Assembly (NCBI GenBank): GCA_946699065.1
Contig: CAMPDV010001733.1
Span: 31,905 to 95,904, forward strand
DNA length: 64,000 nt
Direction: 5' to 3'
Source: Loxodes magnus
Taxonomy: Eukaryota > Ciliophora > Karyorelictea > Loxodida > Loxodidae
In this document: positions 37,631-50,189 of the stretch, piece after piece
Layout of the letters: every line of letters starts with the position of its first letter
How positions within the stretch are numbered: position 1 is the stretch's first letter
Notes under the pieces: model-generated
The model's database searches: none
What the model was told of the DNA's origin: nothing
The model's input: the letters and a program-made list of their open reading frames with translations, nothing else
Program-made: the position numbers and the translations under genes

Positions 37631-38530
37631 ATTTTAGTTTAAAATTTAAAATTGAAATAAACAGTTTCATACAATAACTCTTTTATTAAAGTTAAATATT
37701 ATTACTAAATAGCTTTAATTTATAGCATTCATTTTTATAAATAAATATTAAAATTTAGGTTCTAAAAACTAATTAAATTGCTAAGCCATTTAAATAACTC
37801 TTTATTTAACTATAATTAATAAAACATAGAGAATATAAAGGAAGAAATATCTAAAAGGAATTGAAGTTCTAAGTAAACCAAAGGAAACTTTAGCTTTATT
37901 ACTTTAATAATATAAAATTCTAAATGATAGCAAAATATAGTTTAAAATAATCCTTTATAATAGTAAGATATTAATATTAAAAATACTATATCAAAAATCT
38001 AAAATAATTCAATAATTATATGCTAGAATTAATTATCTTTGTATCAATTTAAAACTAATAAAGAGGATGCTTTTCATAATTTTGATAAGAGTTTTAAATA
38101 ATTGGTTAACAATAAGCATTTGATTACTAGATTATAAAAATATAAAAGTTCTCATTTGATAATTAATGTCTACAATAATTAAAACAATAATTTAGTGAAT
38201 TAAAAAGTAAATATAGTTAAACATACCTTTAGAGATAACTGTATAAAATAAAATTAATAAAGAATTATCAATAATTATAAATTTAATGAATGTATAATTT
38301 TTAGTTCTAAGTAATATAAGTAATTATAATAATAATCTTAACTAACTTTTATTATAAGTTAAGTATAAATTATTAATTTATATAAATTTAATTAAACATA
38401 ATTATGTAAAATTAATTATTTTATAATTGTCAGTTTAAACAAATTTAAATATAACCCATTATTATTCATTTCCTAATAATAACAAAATTATACTTACATC
38501 AAATATTTAACTATAATTCAATTACTTTAT
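37631..38530. repeat. AT-rich flank of RT element, copy C
   Basis: Same as 62691-63600 and the inverted 16034-16938. No gene seen. Confidence 0.6.
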
Positions 38531-39399
38531 TTCTTTAAAAACATATTTTAACTAAAACTATCCTTTAATATTATAAATGCTAAAACATTCAATTTTATCC
38601 TATCATTTTTATTATTTATATATATATCAACTATTATATTAGAAAGGCCCATATACCTTACAATTAATCAAATTAATTATAATTATTAAAATTATTTATT
38701 TTTATTTTTAAAAATTAATCATTTCAAAATCTTATTCACTATTTAAAACTTTAAATCATAAGTAATAATAATCAACTATAACACTTTAAATATTTAGACT
38801 TTATTCTATAATTATTGCCTTTCAACCATCCAAATTAACCTAAATTTAATAGTTTCTATATTTCATTCATGATTCTCTTTCACTCTCATCTTGACAAAGA
38901 ATTTTTTAGCTCATTAAATCTGTTAATGGGTTTTTAATATAATCTATTTTCTATTCACTTTAGTTCTTAAAAATCTCTAATGGTTTTCTAAATATTATTG
39001 ATGAAATATTTTTATGTACTTATCTAATTTAATTATCTTATCTTTTGTAAACTATTTATTAATATAGTTTAGTCATATAAAACAAGTCTTCTACACTATT
39101 TTCCATTAATTATTTTAAGTTTATTAAAAAATTTTAAAATATCTGTAAAAAGATTACGTTTGAAAATGTGCTTAAATATATCAATTCCTATCTACTTAAG
39201 CAAAGTTTATTGAATTGAGTTTTGATATATAGATGATTCAGTTCATATTAAAAATTATAAATATAAGTAATTAGTTTTTAGATTGAAATAGTTTCTTAAA
39301 TTGGATGTCTATTGTATTTAGCGTATATTATTAAAGAGAAAATGTTTTATATATCTTTTATTAAATCAACAAATCTTTTTGCTGTTGATATGACTTCAT
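38531..39399. repeat. junction region between RT flank and inverted LINE, with an empty insertion site
   Basis: 38531-38960 is repeated at 63597-64000. 39060-39399 is the inverted counterpart of 28490-28755 joined to 29656-29720, without the 900-bp insertion; the single TAAACTTAAAATAA lies at 39110-39123. Confidence 0.6.
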
Positions 39400-41690
39400 T
39401 TCTTTAAAGGTATTCCTAGAATAATTTTTTTTAAGTTAAATATTGCTATGCTTATCAAACTCTTTGAAATCATCAATTATAATATCTATTTGCAAATATT
39501 CATAAGTAAGCAAGGTTTCGATTATCTTGACAACTCTTCATTTTTAAAAAATATTTATCTTACTTCAGATTTATTTCTTTGCTCTGATTTTGAGAATAAA
39601 GATTAAATGGTGTAATTTTTATCTTTTTACTAAGTAGAATTATTTTTGTTAAATTGGAGCTATCATTGCTGATATTATAATGAAAGGTAAAAATCAACTA
39701 TTATTCCCAACACTAGTGCAATATTTAATGACTTATAGATAGCTAATCTAAATCTTTCTCTTACACATGTTGTTCTTAAATTTAAATTTAACTAAAAGAG
39801 TCTTGAGACATCTTTTCATTGTTGGAATTACTTCCTTCAATTAAAGATGTTATAATGTTTTTTAAAAGTTTTTCAACTCAAACACTTTCTACTTCATATT
39901 CTTCTTCAGCTATATTATCTTCTTCATCAGTTTGTTCATTCTAATCTTCCACTTGCTCATCTTTTTCTTCTTTTCCTTCCTTATTTTCATTATTCTTTTC
40001 ATCTCTATCTTTCTCTTCCGCTTCTTTACCCTTAGTCTCGGAACTTTCTATTATAAGTTTTTTTCTAATTCGAATAATTCTAATCTCCTTTTAAGTAACA
40101 TCCTATGGAAAATATTAATTTGCAGATCAATGTATTCTGCTTTGTTTTTTGGAAATTAATTGATATAATTTGGTCATAGGTTATTAATTTTCTAATTTCG
40201 CATTTTCCAATTTTTGCTATTAACTATTGTCACATATCTATATAGCAATCGCATTCCAGAATATGTTAAAATTAATAAAATCTCCACACATACAATGGGA
40301 ATTCTCAACTAAATAATGTCTGTCTTAAAGATCCTTACGAAAGTTGTAACTTTAGGTTCTGAGTTTGCATATACTAATTATTTCTTTTTGATACTATTTA
40401 TTTAGTTTTGGATAGGTAATTTAGGGGAATTATTATTATTATTCTAATTATTCTATAAATAACTTTGCAGTGGGCCTCCTTTTAGTCTTTTAATAGTTAC
40501 TTCATAAAATTTATGTTGAATCTTACTTTTAATATATTTTGTAAAAGTATTAAAGCTACTATTATATTCCTAATTATTAATATCTATTTCGTAACATTCA
40601 GATAGTCTTGTTACTTAATCTCTCTATAAATATCCTTCTTACCAATTGTTCTTAAAAAGGGAATTACTTATTAATTAATTCTTCCTAACTACGCGTGAGT
40701 TTCTTTATATACTTGATTAGCTCTTTTAACTTCAATATACTTCTTTATGAGGTCTTTTGTAAGTTTATTATATTTAGGGTCTGGAATAAATGAACCTAAT
40801 ATTTCATCTGCATTATATTATATATTGCGTTTAATACATGAGTATTAATCCTCTAAATTATTCCTATCAATTTGAAAAATTCATTATAGTTTCAAAAAAA
40901 TATTCTTAATATTTCTATCTGTCAATAGGGCCTTCCAGCCTGTTAATTTTATATTTTCCTAAAGTAATTATGTCCTAATAGACAATTGTGTTCAAGAGAA
41001 AATTTACCCTAATTGATATGTGATCAGTAAATAGTTAGTTATAATAAGCCTAGAAGTTTTCAAATTGATTAATATTCAGATGATTGTTTATTACAATATA
41101 GCCATTACAATACATAAAATATGTTACTTTATGTATGCAAGTGTTGCTGTTCATATTATTTACTATTTCAAGATATTTCTGAATAAGAAATTCCGGGAAT
41201 CTGTTTGTATTATCATAGTCATTATTAGGATTATCCCCATAATCTTATAGGGGAGCATTGAAATCTCCCATTAGAATATGTGGATTATTTGAGAATTGAT
41301 TAAGTAGCAAATTAATATAGTCATATGCTTGGTCTTTTATGTTCTCATTTTAGCTATTATCTGGCATGTAACAGGACGTAATAAATATATTATCTAGTTT
41401 GGCTATGATAAATCGATTCTAGGATACATCAATTATATTAGTTTCTTCAGTACTACTGAGTTATTCTTTAATAACTAGACATACACATCCTCCTTTTCCT
41501 GAATTTTTGTAATAAGTCCTATAACCTTATATTAATAATGGATGGAAATCTTGTTTTTACCAAGTTTCATTAATTGAAAAAATGTCAATACTATTTTCTC
41601 TTATGAATTCTTCTACTTTATATAGTTTACTTGCTAATCCATTTATGTTGACATGTCCAATCTTAATTTGATTGACGCTACTTCTTTTTT
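39400..41690 (-). pseudogene. non-LTR ORF2 relic, inverted and better-preserved copy
   Basis: Reverse complement of 13736-16033. The endonuclease is in one frame here: IKIGHVNINGLASKLYKV near 41680, then NETW, GGCVCLVIKE, NLLLNQFSNNPHILMGDFN near 41260, and TDHISI near 41015. This shows that the two one-base losses in the plus-strand copy are recent. After NFSNWQEQFRG the frame shifts before NADEILGSFIPDP. The RT core is missing as in the other copy. The acidic Glu/Asp-rich tail is encoded at about 39910-40050. Catalytic Asn, Glu, Asp and His residues of the EEP fold are all visible, but without RT the element cannot be autonomous. Confidence 0.75.
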
Positions 41691-41719
41691 ATTGATTATC
41701 TTGATCTAAAATAATTTGT

Positions 41720-44306
41720 TTTCCTTGTTGATTTAGTTAGAGCCTCCTTTCAACCCAAGTTCATAAATTAAAATTTCTTTTTTGTCCCCTCATTTCAAGA
41801 TGAATATTTTTTTAATGTTATTTATTTTAGTCATAAAATTAGATTATAATATAGAGATATTTTCAGCTATATATCTTTAATAATCTCTTATCAATGTTAA
41901 TTTTAACTACTTGACTGTCAATCTATCCTTTATCAAGTTCTTAGTCAAGTACAACGTATCTGCTTTAAATTATAGTTTAGAAATTAGTTCTTCTTCAAAA
42001 GTTAGATATTATAAAGTCTCTTAGCTATTTTAACATTGTAATTTTTTATAAAAGCCTAATTTTGTTCCATTTTATTGATATGCTATTTAGTAGATGGAAA
42101 ATATGGATCTGGATATTTTCTCTTTAATTAATTTATAGAATCTTATTCCAAAGAATTTCTTAAGTATCCTATTTTAGATTTTATAAATGAGAGTTGTTGA
42201 AAATCTAAAAAGATCATTCACAGAATTTTATGGATAGAAATGTTAAATTGGAAGAAATTTACTACTTTAAAATTTGGCTCTATTTCAGATTTTCCATTAA
42301 AATATATTTTTCTGATGCAACTTTATCAAAAGCTTTAAATGTTTAGTTGCTCATTTATTTTATCATATTATTTCTACAATTTTATGTATTTAGAATCAAT
42401 AAAGTCGCACTAGGAAATTTTAATCCAAATGTAGTAGGTTTGCTCCAGTAGCCGTATCTAAATTCTAAATAATTGTTTGAATTTTTTAATCACTGGATTA
42501 AATTTCAACCTGTGTGTAATCATTCTATAGTTAAGGTATTTTTTTTATCTGAAAGCATCTTTAAATTCTTGGATGTACTTATTTTTTACAAATGTAATGA
42601 ACTTAATATGCTTTAATAATCCAATCCTTTAAGTTATAGATTCTATTAAAGATTATTATATAAATCCTATTTCTAAGAATATTTCTTTTCTCATTCAAAG
42701 TTAAAAATTTAAAGTTAGCTTTATAATATTTATACTTAATCAGTTACTTTTTAATTTTAAGATTTTAGTTATTAATTATAATTAAAAATATTTATACTTA
42801 ATCAGTTACTTTTTAATTTTAAGATTTTAGTTATTAATTATAATTAAAAATATAGTTTAATTCAAGTTCAATATTAGTTTTTTATTATCAAACTTCTTAA
42901 AGTAGTTACCAAATGTGTTGTTGTCAGAAAATTACTATTATTAGAATGAAATTTATTATTTTAAATATTCCTATTTTGAATATAATAATGATTCTTCAGT
43001 TTATGTTTGATCCATTTCTAATTTATCTATTGCGTTTACGCTTCTTAATTTATAAAAACTCTATTGTTAGTTTAAGTTCTTTATTCAATACATTTTATTA
43101 TAAAATCTGTTTAAACAGTTATCTCTTTAGAATTGACATAAGTTGTTTATACTGATTATTCGTGAATTCTTATTTACTCTTTGGATTAAAATGAAAACTA
43201 ATTCCTCTCAAATTTTTATTTAAAAATGTTCTAAAGTAGTTATTAATTATGTTTTACTAAAGAAAGATATTATTTATAAGTAACATTATCTAATGAAATA
43301 GTTCAGTTTAATCTTCTACTTTAAAATTATTAATAGGTTATTTTTTATCTGTTATAATATTTAATTATTTTTAAATAGCTTTTCCTAATAATATTATAAG
43401 GCAAATTTTAGTAACTAATTTTATTTTTTTGTATTTCTAATTAATTTTATTAATATATGCTTTATAATATGCTTTTGATGATTCTTAGTTATTTATCAAG
43501 GTTTATTTTTCTAGTTCCTATTTTGTTTCTGTACTATCTAATTTTTAATTTAATAAAAAGTTCTTATCTATTAGTCTTTATATATCCTATTTAAGTACTT
43601 TTATACCTAAAAAAAATTAAATTTCATTAAACGAATTATTAATTGCTTAATTTTGAATTGCATTTATCGGGCCACCATTTTATTATAGTTGTTTATTTTA
43701 ATTCTAAAGATCAGATAAATAGTGATACTTTGAATTAACAGAAATAATATTATTGTCTTACTTTTAACTGTTTTTATTACATTCAATTTAATCTAATTTG
43801 ATTACTGTTATTCAAAAATAAATCTTAAGTTTATGTACTTTTTTTATATTGTAAAAGGATATTTTTATTTAAATTTAATTCAGATTTGAAAGCTTATCTT
43901 AAGAGATCGGAGTGTCTTAGATAATATCTTCATTTTTCAAAGATTTTTTGGATGATCTTTTTGTATCTTCTGCGGTAATATTTTAGGCGTTTAAACTAGT
44001 TTTCTACCTATAGGTTTATTTTTCTTTCAATAGATCCCAAAATTGATGTCCACGATGAAGAGAATTTCGAAGTGATTTCAGTGGAACGCGTAAGAATTTA
44101 TTTTATAGTTTTTGACTACAGATATTTAGTAATTTTCTAAATAAATCCATTATTATGTTTACTTATTTGATTTGTATCAACTCCTTTTCTTTTATTTGGA
44201 GGTTTTTATGCCCCTGCCTGTGTTTGATCTATCAGTTTGCAGCTTCTTAATAATCAATTAAAGAAGAGTCGCTAGTTAAAACTAGTGAATTTTAAATATT
44301 TTCCAT
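41720..44306 (-). pseudogene. ORF1-like region of non-LTR retrotransposon, inverted copy
   Basis: Reverse complement of 11179-13735, with ATG at 44304-44306. It differs from the plus copy by small indels, including 5 nt near 43425, and by a 62-bp tandem duplication at 42727-42850 that the plus copy lacks and that would disturb the frame. The product is Lys/Gln/Asn-rich with coiled-coil stretches. The 80-residue open frame at 42913-43155 on the other strand is antisense to this. Confidence 0.45.
42727..42850. repeat. 62-bp tandem duplication
   Basis: Two adjacent copies of a 62-bp unit starting TATTTATACTTAATCAGTTA. The corresponding plus-strand region near 12610-12690 has one copy, so the duplication arose after the two elements separated. 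Confidence 0.85.
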
Positions 44307-44339
44307 TTTTTTAATTTAACCTGGTGCTTATAATGAATA

Positions 44340-44610
44340 ATCATTAAACCACAATTATACAGTTTCTTTTGTATACATGTATTAACGTTACTATCATTCA
44401 TTATTTCAAGGACATTTAGCAGGAGAAATTCTTATAATCTATATGTATTATCAAATTATTTTCAGGATTGTCTACAAAACCTTATAAAAGGGTGTTGAAA
44501 TCTCCCGTCAGTATATGTTGATTCTCATCAAACTTATTTAGCAATGTGTCAAGAAGTTCATAAGCTTAATCTTTGATATCTTAATTTAAAAAGTATTGTT
44601 AAACATTTTT
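44340..44610 (-). pseudogene. non-LTR endonuclease fragment, inverted copy
   Basis: Reverse complement of 10900-11165; ILTGDFNTL is readable near 44505. It is a truncated EEP domain with neither NETW nor DHxSI, lying just upstream of the ORF1-like region. Confidence 0.6.
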
Positions 44611-44641
44611 ATATCTATCAAAACTCTAACCCTTTTTTTTA

Positions 44642-45940
44642 ATTTATCCATCCCGAAAAGCTTCTGTAGTATAAGACTCAGAGCTAAAATATAAAAAATA
44701 ATTGTTCACAATTTCATTCTTTACTTTCTTTTCTCTCCTTTTTAATTGAGATCCTGTTCAATTAAGTAAATTCTTATAAAATTTAAAAATTTTATCACTA
44801 GTTTTTTCATTTACTCGAAAAGAAATTCAAATTAAAAAAATTCTAATTTCAAGTAAAAAAATGCATTTTTATCAAAAACATAAACAATAACTTTTGTTTT
44901 TTATCATTTCAAAAAAATTAAACTTATCAATTTTTTTTCTTGAAATAAAAAAGAAACAAAAAGTTTGCTAAAATTTTTCAAATCAAATATTTTTCCTTAA
45001 AACAAAAATAAATTTTTTCATTTTTACAAAATACCATTTAAAAAAAATATTTACAAATTCTAATTATACTAAAAAATTTTTTAAATTTTATTTTTTTCAA
45101 AAATCATTTATATTTTGAATTTTTTTTGAAATTTTATTCCCTTTTTAGTTTTTTTATTCCGAAATCAAAAAATTTATTCCTATTTAGAATTTTTTATCCC
45201 GAAATGATTAAATTTATTCCGTGCCGAAAATCTTTGGTAGTGTAAAACGCTGAGCAAAAACAAATTTTTCATTTTTTGAGAAATTCATACTCTAAAATTA
45301 AAAAATATAAACTTACCATCAAAAAAATTAATTTTCCAATCGGAAACAATAAATATTAAACATAAAATTAAAAATTTTATACTAATAATAAATAATAATA
45401 ATAATAGTTAATAAAAATTAATAATAATTAATAATCAATAATAAATATCAATCAAAAAACAAAATTAAAAAAAAATTTAATTTAAAATAAAATAAAATAC
45501 TTAATTAAATTTTTTAATTAATAATCAAGATTATAAACTAACTTTAAACTTATAAATAATATTTTAACTACTTCACAAAAAAATCTAAAATTTAAACTCA
45601 ACTTGAAATTTTTACAAAATCTAAAAATAAATCTATAAAATTTTATAGAATAAAAAGAAACTTAAACTTATTATACGTCTTCTTTTAAAAAAATTATATT
45701 TTTAATATTTTTAAACATTACCACTTTAAATCAACATACCTCACTAATTTCTATAACCTATATAACTCAAACTTTTTTTTAAATCAAGAATATTTAAGAA
45801 TATACAACCTTTTAATAAATATATAAAGCAAACACTTCAAATAACAAAAAACATAGTTATCATTAAACATTCATTTAAATGCATAGCCAATATCTTATAT
45901 ATTTAATCGTAAAATTAAATTAAGTCAAATAACAAGTTAC
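44642..45940. repeat. WD40 copy 5 downstream flank
   Basis: It contains recurrent motifs at 44642-44690 and 45205-45256 (both minus) and an AT-rich, G-poor tract at 45340-45700. It is more diverged than the flanks of copies 3, 4 and 6. No gene seen. Confidence 0.6.
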
Positions 45941-47024
45941 TCAACTCGAAATCCTCCATTTTCTTATCGTATTGTCAAATCCTCCCGATACCAACCATCT
46001 ATTATCAACACCCAATGCTATAGAATTTATATCTAAAGTATGCCCTTACAAAGTCTATATACACTCACCCCTATCAAAGTTTCAAATCTTTATTGTTCTG
46101 TCACCAGAACCAGAAAAGATAACACTTGAATCAACACTTAACTGAATACTTGATACACTACCTGCATGACCTTAAAGAGTACGAATACACTAACCAGAAG
46201 AGAAATCCCATATCTTAATAGTACTCTCCCGAGAGCCAGATATTATATATCTAATATCCTTAGACACTAATACTTATTTTACATAGCTTGAATGCCCAGT
46301 AAGAGTTCTCACAAGCTGACCAGACTAGAAATCCCAAATCTTTATAGTTGTATCCCAAGATCCCGATATAATATATCTAGAGTCATAGGAGATTACTATC
46401 GATCTAACTATATCAGTATGTCCCGTTATAGTTCTTAGAAGAGTTCCATTGTGGAAATTTCAGATCTTTATAGTTGTATCTTCAGATCCTGATATAATAT
46501 ACTTAGAGTAAGGGGAGATTACTACCGAAGTAATAGGAGAAGTATGTCCCGTTAAAGTTCTTATGAGAGCACCAGTCTATAAGTTTCAGATCTTCATCGT
46601 GTTGTCACCAGATCCTGATACAATGTAGTTAGAGTCAGGGGAGATTACTACCGATAAAACATATGAAGTATGTCCTGTTATAGTTCTTTGGAGAGCACCT
46701 GTCTGGAAATTCCAGATCTTTATCGAATACTCAGGATATGCTGAACCTGATACAATTCAATTCAGGTCACTTGATATAGCTACCGAGTAAATAAATGAAG
46801 TGTCAGTAATGACTTAGTCTAAAAAATATAAAAGTAATACCTTTACTTTAGTCATAACTGATCTTATTTATTAGCTTTTAGTAGCATAAGTTAGGTAGAA
46901 TTTCATACTTAAAATGAAGTAGAGATATTTTCCCTAGAATGTGGCTTCTCGTTCTTAAGAGTTTTCTTAAAAAAATACTTTTAGTAAATTGCTTTTCTTT
47001 TTTCTCCGTTTCTTTTTTCTCCAT
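45941..47024 (-). CDS. WD40 hypervariable beta-propeller protein, copy 5
   Basis: Intact: 1084 bp minus intron 46819-46840 (22 nt) leaves 354 codons, ending at TGA 45941-45943; ATG at 47022-47024 (MEKKETEKKEKQF). It is the most diverged copy. Repeat 1 has lost one codon, so TGHT became TDT, followed by SFIYSV. Other turns are GSGDNT with MKIW (repeat 2), GSEDTT (repeat 3), GHTDIVRSI/GSWDTT (repeat 4), GHSSYVKQV/GSREST (repeat 5), GHAGSVSSI/GSGDRT (repeat 6) and GHTLDINSI/GGFDNT (repeat 7). In repeat 6 the KIW Trp is TGA where the other five copies have TGG, direct evidence that the two codons are interchangeable. Both codon losses seen in the family (copies 2 and 5) keep the frame. Confidence 0.9.
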
Positions 47025-48230
47025 TTTAATTTTTATAGCTTACTTAAATAACTATTTAAATAAAATAACTCAATGAATTTTACTTACTTAATTCAATAAA
47101 ATTAAACAATTAAATTATTTATTAAGCATACTTATAAATATCTTATTAAACATTGATTTTTCTATTTTTGTCTTAAAACAAAATAAGATATTAAACTAAT
47201 AGTGTACAAGCTTTTACAATTTTAATTATTTTATATTTTTTTACTTTTAAATAAAGGATAAATTATTATTTCAAAAGTTTTATAATGAAGAATTACATCC
47301 TTACTATAATAACTTTAATATACATTTATTTATTACTACTTATTTGTGCTTTAAATCAAAGACTCTTAATAAGAAAAACTTATTTCTTTATAGACCCTTT
47401 TAAATGATAAATAAAATATTACCATTTTTTTAAATATACTGTTATTAATTATTGCTTTTCACTTACATTTAATCAAAAAAATGATTTATTTAAGCTATTT
47501 ACTAATTAAAAAAAGTAAATAAAATTTAGTTTCTTATTAATTAGTTTGAATAAATATTAAAAAACATCAAATTATTTAAAACAAAGTATTTTTAAAATTT
47601 ATAAGATAAACTCTTTTATTTGTCCACTTTCTTACTACTATTTCATTAAAACTTTTTATTTATAAAGGTCTCTCTTAAAATAATAAACTAATATAATTTA
47701 TTACTTATAATGTTGATTCTAAGCAAAATATCTAAATGTAATAAATAAATTTAGATAACTTTCTATTTTTATAGCAAACTAATATTATATTTATTATTTA
47801 TGTTATTTTTGTAATTATCATTTCTAATTAATAATACCTAAATTATTCTAGATTATTTAAAGATAAAAACTTAATTCTATTATTCTATACAAATAGAAAT
47901 TATATTGCTACCACTATTAATACTCTATTTATTAAAATTACTTGTTTGATATTAAGAAAATTATAAGTTTTTTTAAGAAAGAAAGCATATTTTTAATATT
48001 TTCTATTACTATTTTCTGAATTAATAGAAAGAGTAAACTTAACATAATATGTTTCTTTGTAGTATGAGATAATATAAGTATTAGATTAGCTAATATAAGC
48101 TATTTAAAACTAATCTAACAGATTATTATTTACTCTTAATACATTTTATTAATCTACTATTATTCTATATCTTTCTGTTCCTAATCAGCAATACTTCATG
48201 TTTTGCTTTATAGCACATCATCATTTGTAA
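47025..48230. repeat. left inverted-repeat arm of spacer 3
   Basis: Upstream region of WD40 copy 5, inverted relative to 54630-56044. It contains the 365-bp segment but not the 235-bp segment (joined near 47740 at AATAAATAAATTTAGATAAC). Confidence 0.7.
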
Positions 48231-48535
48231 ATTCTGCAATACTGGAGTATAAGACGAAACTTCATCATAAGTACATGAGAATAATATATGGAAGAAAGAG
48301 AAAGATGTAAATTTTAATTGTATAACATTTGCCTCAATAACAGGTTAGAACTAATAGATCTACCAAACTTTGAACTAATACACATATATGAGGCAGTTAC
48401 AAATTTGATTACTGAATACGCAATCAATAAGAAAAACTGAAGTAATAAATAGATTTTATAGTAAAAGATTACATTAAAGAAATATTAGAAAAAGGAAGAA
48501 AAGATGCATTGAAAGAATTTTATCATATATTATTT

Positions 48536-49065
48536 TTTAAAACCGCCATAGTTGTTCGAAGGTGAACAGCAAGGTCATCTTCATCAGAGGTTGGGGAAGT
48601 TAAGTACCCATAATCGACTTTATGTCTTCCTCTGCTTTGGTTTGGCCTCGAGACATAAGATTCTTAGACCTTCGACATTGACTTGGCTTGGCTTCGTTTA
48701 TTTTTAATTCTGGAACGAAAAAGAAATAATATTGCGAGCTTCATCAGAGGTGGGGAATTTAAGTACCCATAATTGACACATGTCGGCCTCTGCTTTGGTG
48801 ATGCAATGAGACACAATCCTGCCATGTCCTTAAACCTCCAACAAGTATTAAAGATTACGAGTATTCTAAAATTATATCAGTATTGAACATTTTTATCAGT
48901 ACTGAATAATTATACCAGTATTGAACAAGGTTTATCAGTATCTGATAATTTTATCAGTAACAAACATTCTTGTCAGTATGAAACATTTTTTTAAAGAGCT
49001 GCGCACCAACGAGAGTGCTACGCGCTCTATAATCAAATTTATTTATTATTATTATTATTATAATA
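48536..49065 (+). mobile_element. 530-bp GC-rich insertion with two 5S-like units
   Basis: Absent from the homologous site in spacer 1 (near 7700). It has two diverged units starting CTTCATCAGAGG(T)TGGGGAA, each with a TAAGTACCCATAAT core and closed by CCTCTGCTTTGG, so CAGAGG and CCTCTG can pair. The first unit is preceded by CCGCCATAG...AAGGTGAACAGCAAGG. The order CCATA, AAGGTGAACA, CATCAGA, GGAAGTTAAG recalls the 5' half of 5S rRNA, but the 3' half does not fit. A 5S-derived SINE or a tandem small-RNA locus is possible. It ends in a TTATTATTATT run. GCGCACC...GCGCTC near 49010 is another GC-rich patch. Confidence 0.45.
48868..48995 (+). repeat. six degenerate 19-21 bp tandem repeats
   Basis: Consensus ATCAGTATTGAACATTTTT, inside the 530-bp insertion; units begin at each (A/G/C)TCAGTA or CCAGTA. 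The CAGTA core is kept while the second half drifts. Confidence 0.75.
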
Positions 49066-50189
49066 AAAAGTAATTGGCGAATATTTTTTTGGGATCTAAT
49101 GAACATACATTATTATATAATGAATTAACTAAATAAAAAAATAGAAACTAAGCAAGAGGAATTTTAGAAAAAAGTTGAATTTAATCTAAGATAAGTGTAA
49201 AAAAGATTAACAGACAGTAAAAATGAATTAATAACTCAGATTTAGCGTAAAAAAGATTTCGAATTAGTTAATTATATATATTATGCTTAATTAAAAGGCA
49301 ATAATAAGCTAAAATAATATGTTATTTTAAGCACTTATCTTTAATTGTATTAGCATAATCTGATTTCTACCATTATAAATTAACTAAACTAAAGTTTCTA
49401 ATTATTTTAATAAATCTATTTCAAACTAAAATTAAGTTTCTAACAACTAAAAACAGGCTACCTTATATAATAGCTATGGATTAAATCTTTAAAAATTACT
49501 TATTTATACTAAATTTACTATCTCTCTTAATATTAAGCCTTTAGCTTTAGCTCACTTTACATTTCTTTAACTAAGACTAACAATTTATTCTATTATAAGC
49601 TATTTTACTATATAATTAAGGATCTCATTTTTAATCATACTAGGTGTTGCTGTTAAACAATAAAATTAAAGCTAGTTAAACATTATTCAAGAAAAGGATA
49701 ACAGGGATAATATGATTAAAAGCTAATGAAAATCTATAATCTAATAAAATAAGAACTTCGTTAAATCAACCAAAATAAATTACACCTAGAAAATTTATAA
49801 CTAAGTAAATTATATTTAAGTTAAACCTGCAATTTTACATTCCAATTTTGAGCAAAATTACCTTCAAAAGCTTAAAAATTATTGCCTAAAACAATTTTAG
49901 GAAAGATAAATAGAATAAAACAAAAGATAAAATGAGAGAAACAACAATAATAAAAAGTCAAATTTAAGAAAAAAACTGAGATGCTATAAAATTAAAAGAA
50001 GGCCTAAATCTATTGATAAAGTTATTTTGTGTAATTTTTCTGCTAGATATCAGCGCTAAAAGAAATATAATGTATGCTGAATATAAACATAACTATGAAA
50101 AGAACTTCATAAAATTTTAAGTTTTTCTAGCTTAGATAATTATAAATTACATTAATTTATATGTAATTAAAAAAATGTCAAAACATCCG

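Larger units (their letters stand above)
48288..50100 (+). pseudogene. interrupted homologue of the spacer 1 gene at 6521-7934
   Basis: Reverse-complement homologous to about 6650-7940. The start ATG 48288 and the first 80 or so codons are conserved (MEERERCKFQLYN, LELIDLPNFELIHIYEAV). At about 48535 the frame is cut by a 530-bp GC-rich insertion and resumes near 49066 (KVIGEYFF, then GSNEHTLLYNELTK). Homology stops at about 50100, within the region encoding ISAKRNIMYAEYKHNYEK, so the 3' end is lost. Substitutions and a one-base difference near 48418 break the frame further. A relic. Confidence 0.5.

Noticed and set aside
39932..40159. Phe/Leu/Ile-rich 75-residue frame resembling a membrane protein
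   Set aside because: Complement of the acidic GAA/GAT-rich tail of the inverted LINE relic.
48868..48995. Possible CRISPR array (short repeats)
   Set aside because: Units are contiguous and degenerate, with no spacers; the context is eukaryotic.
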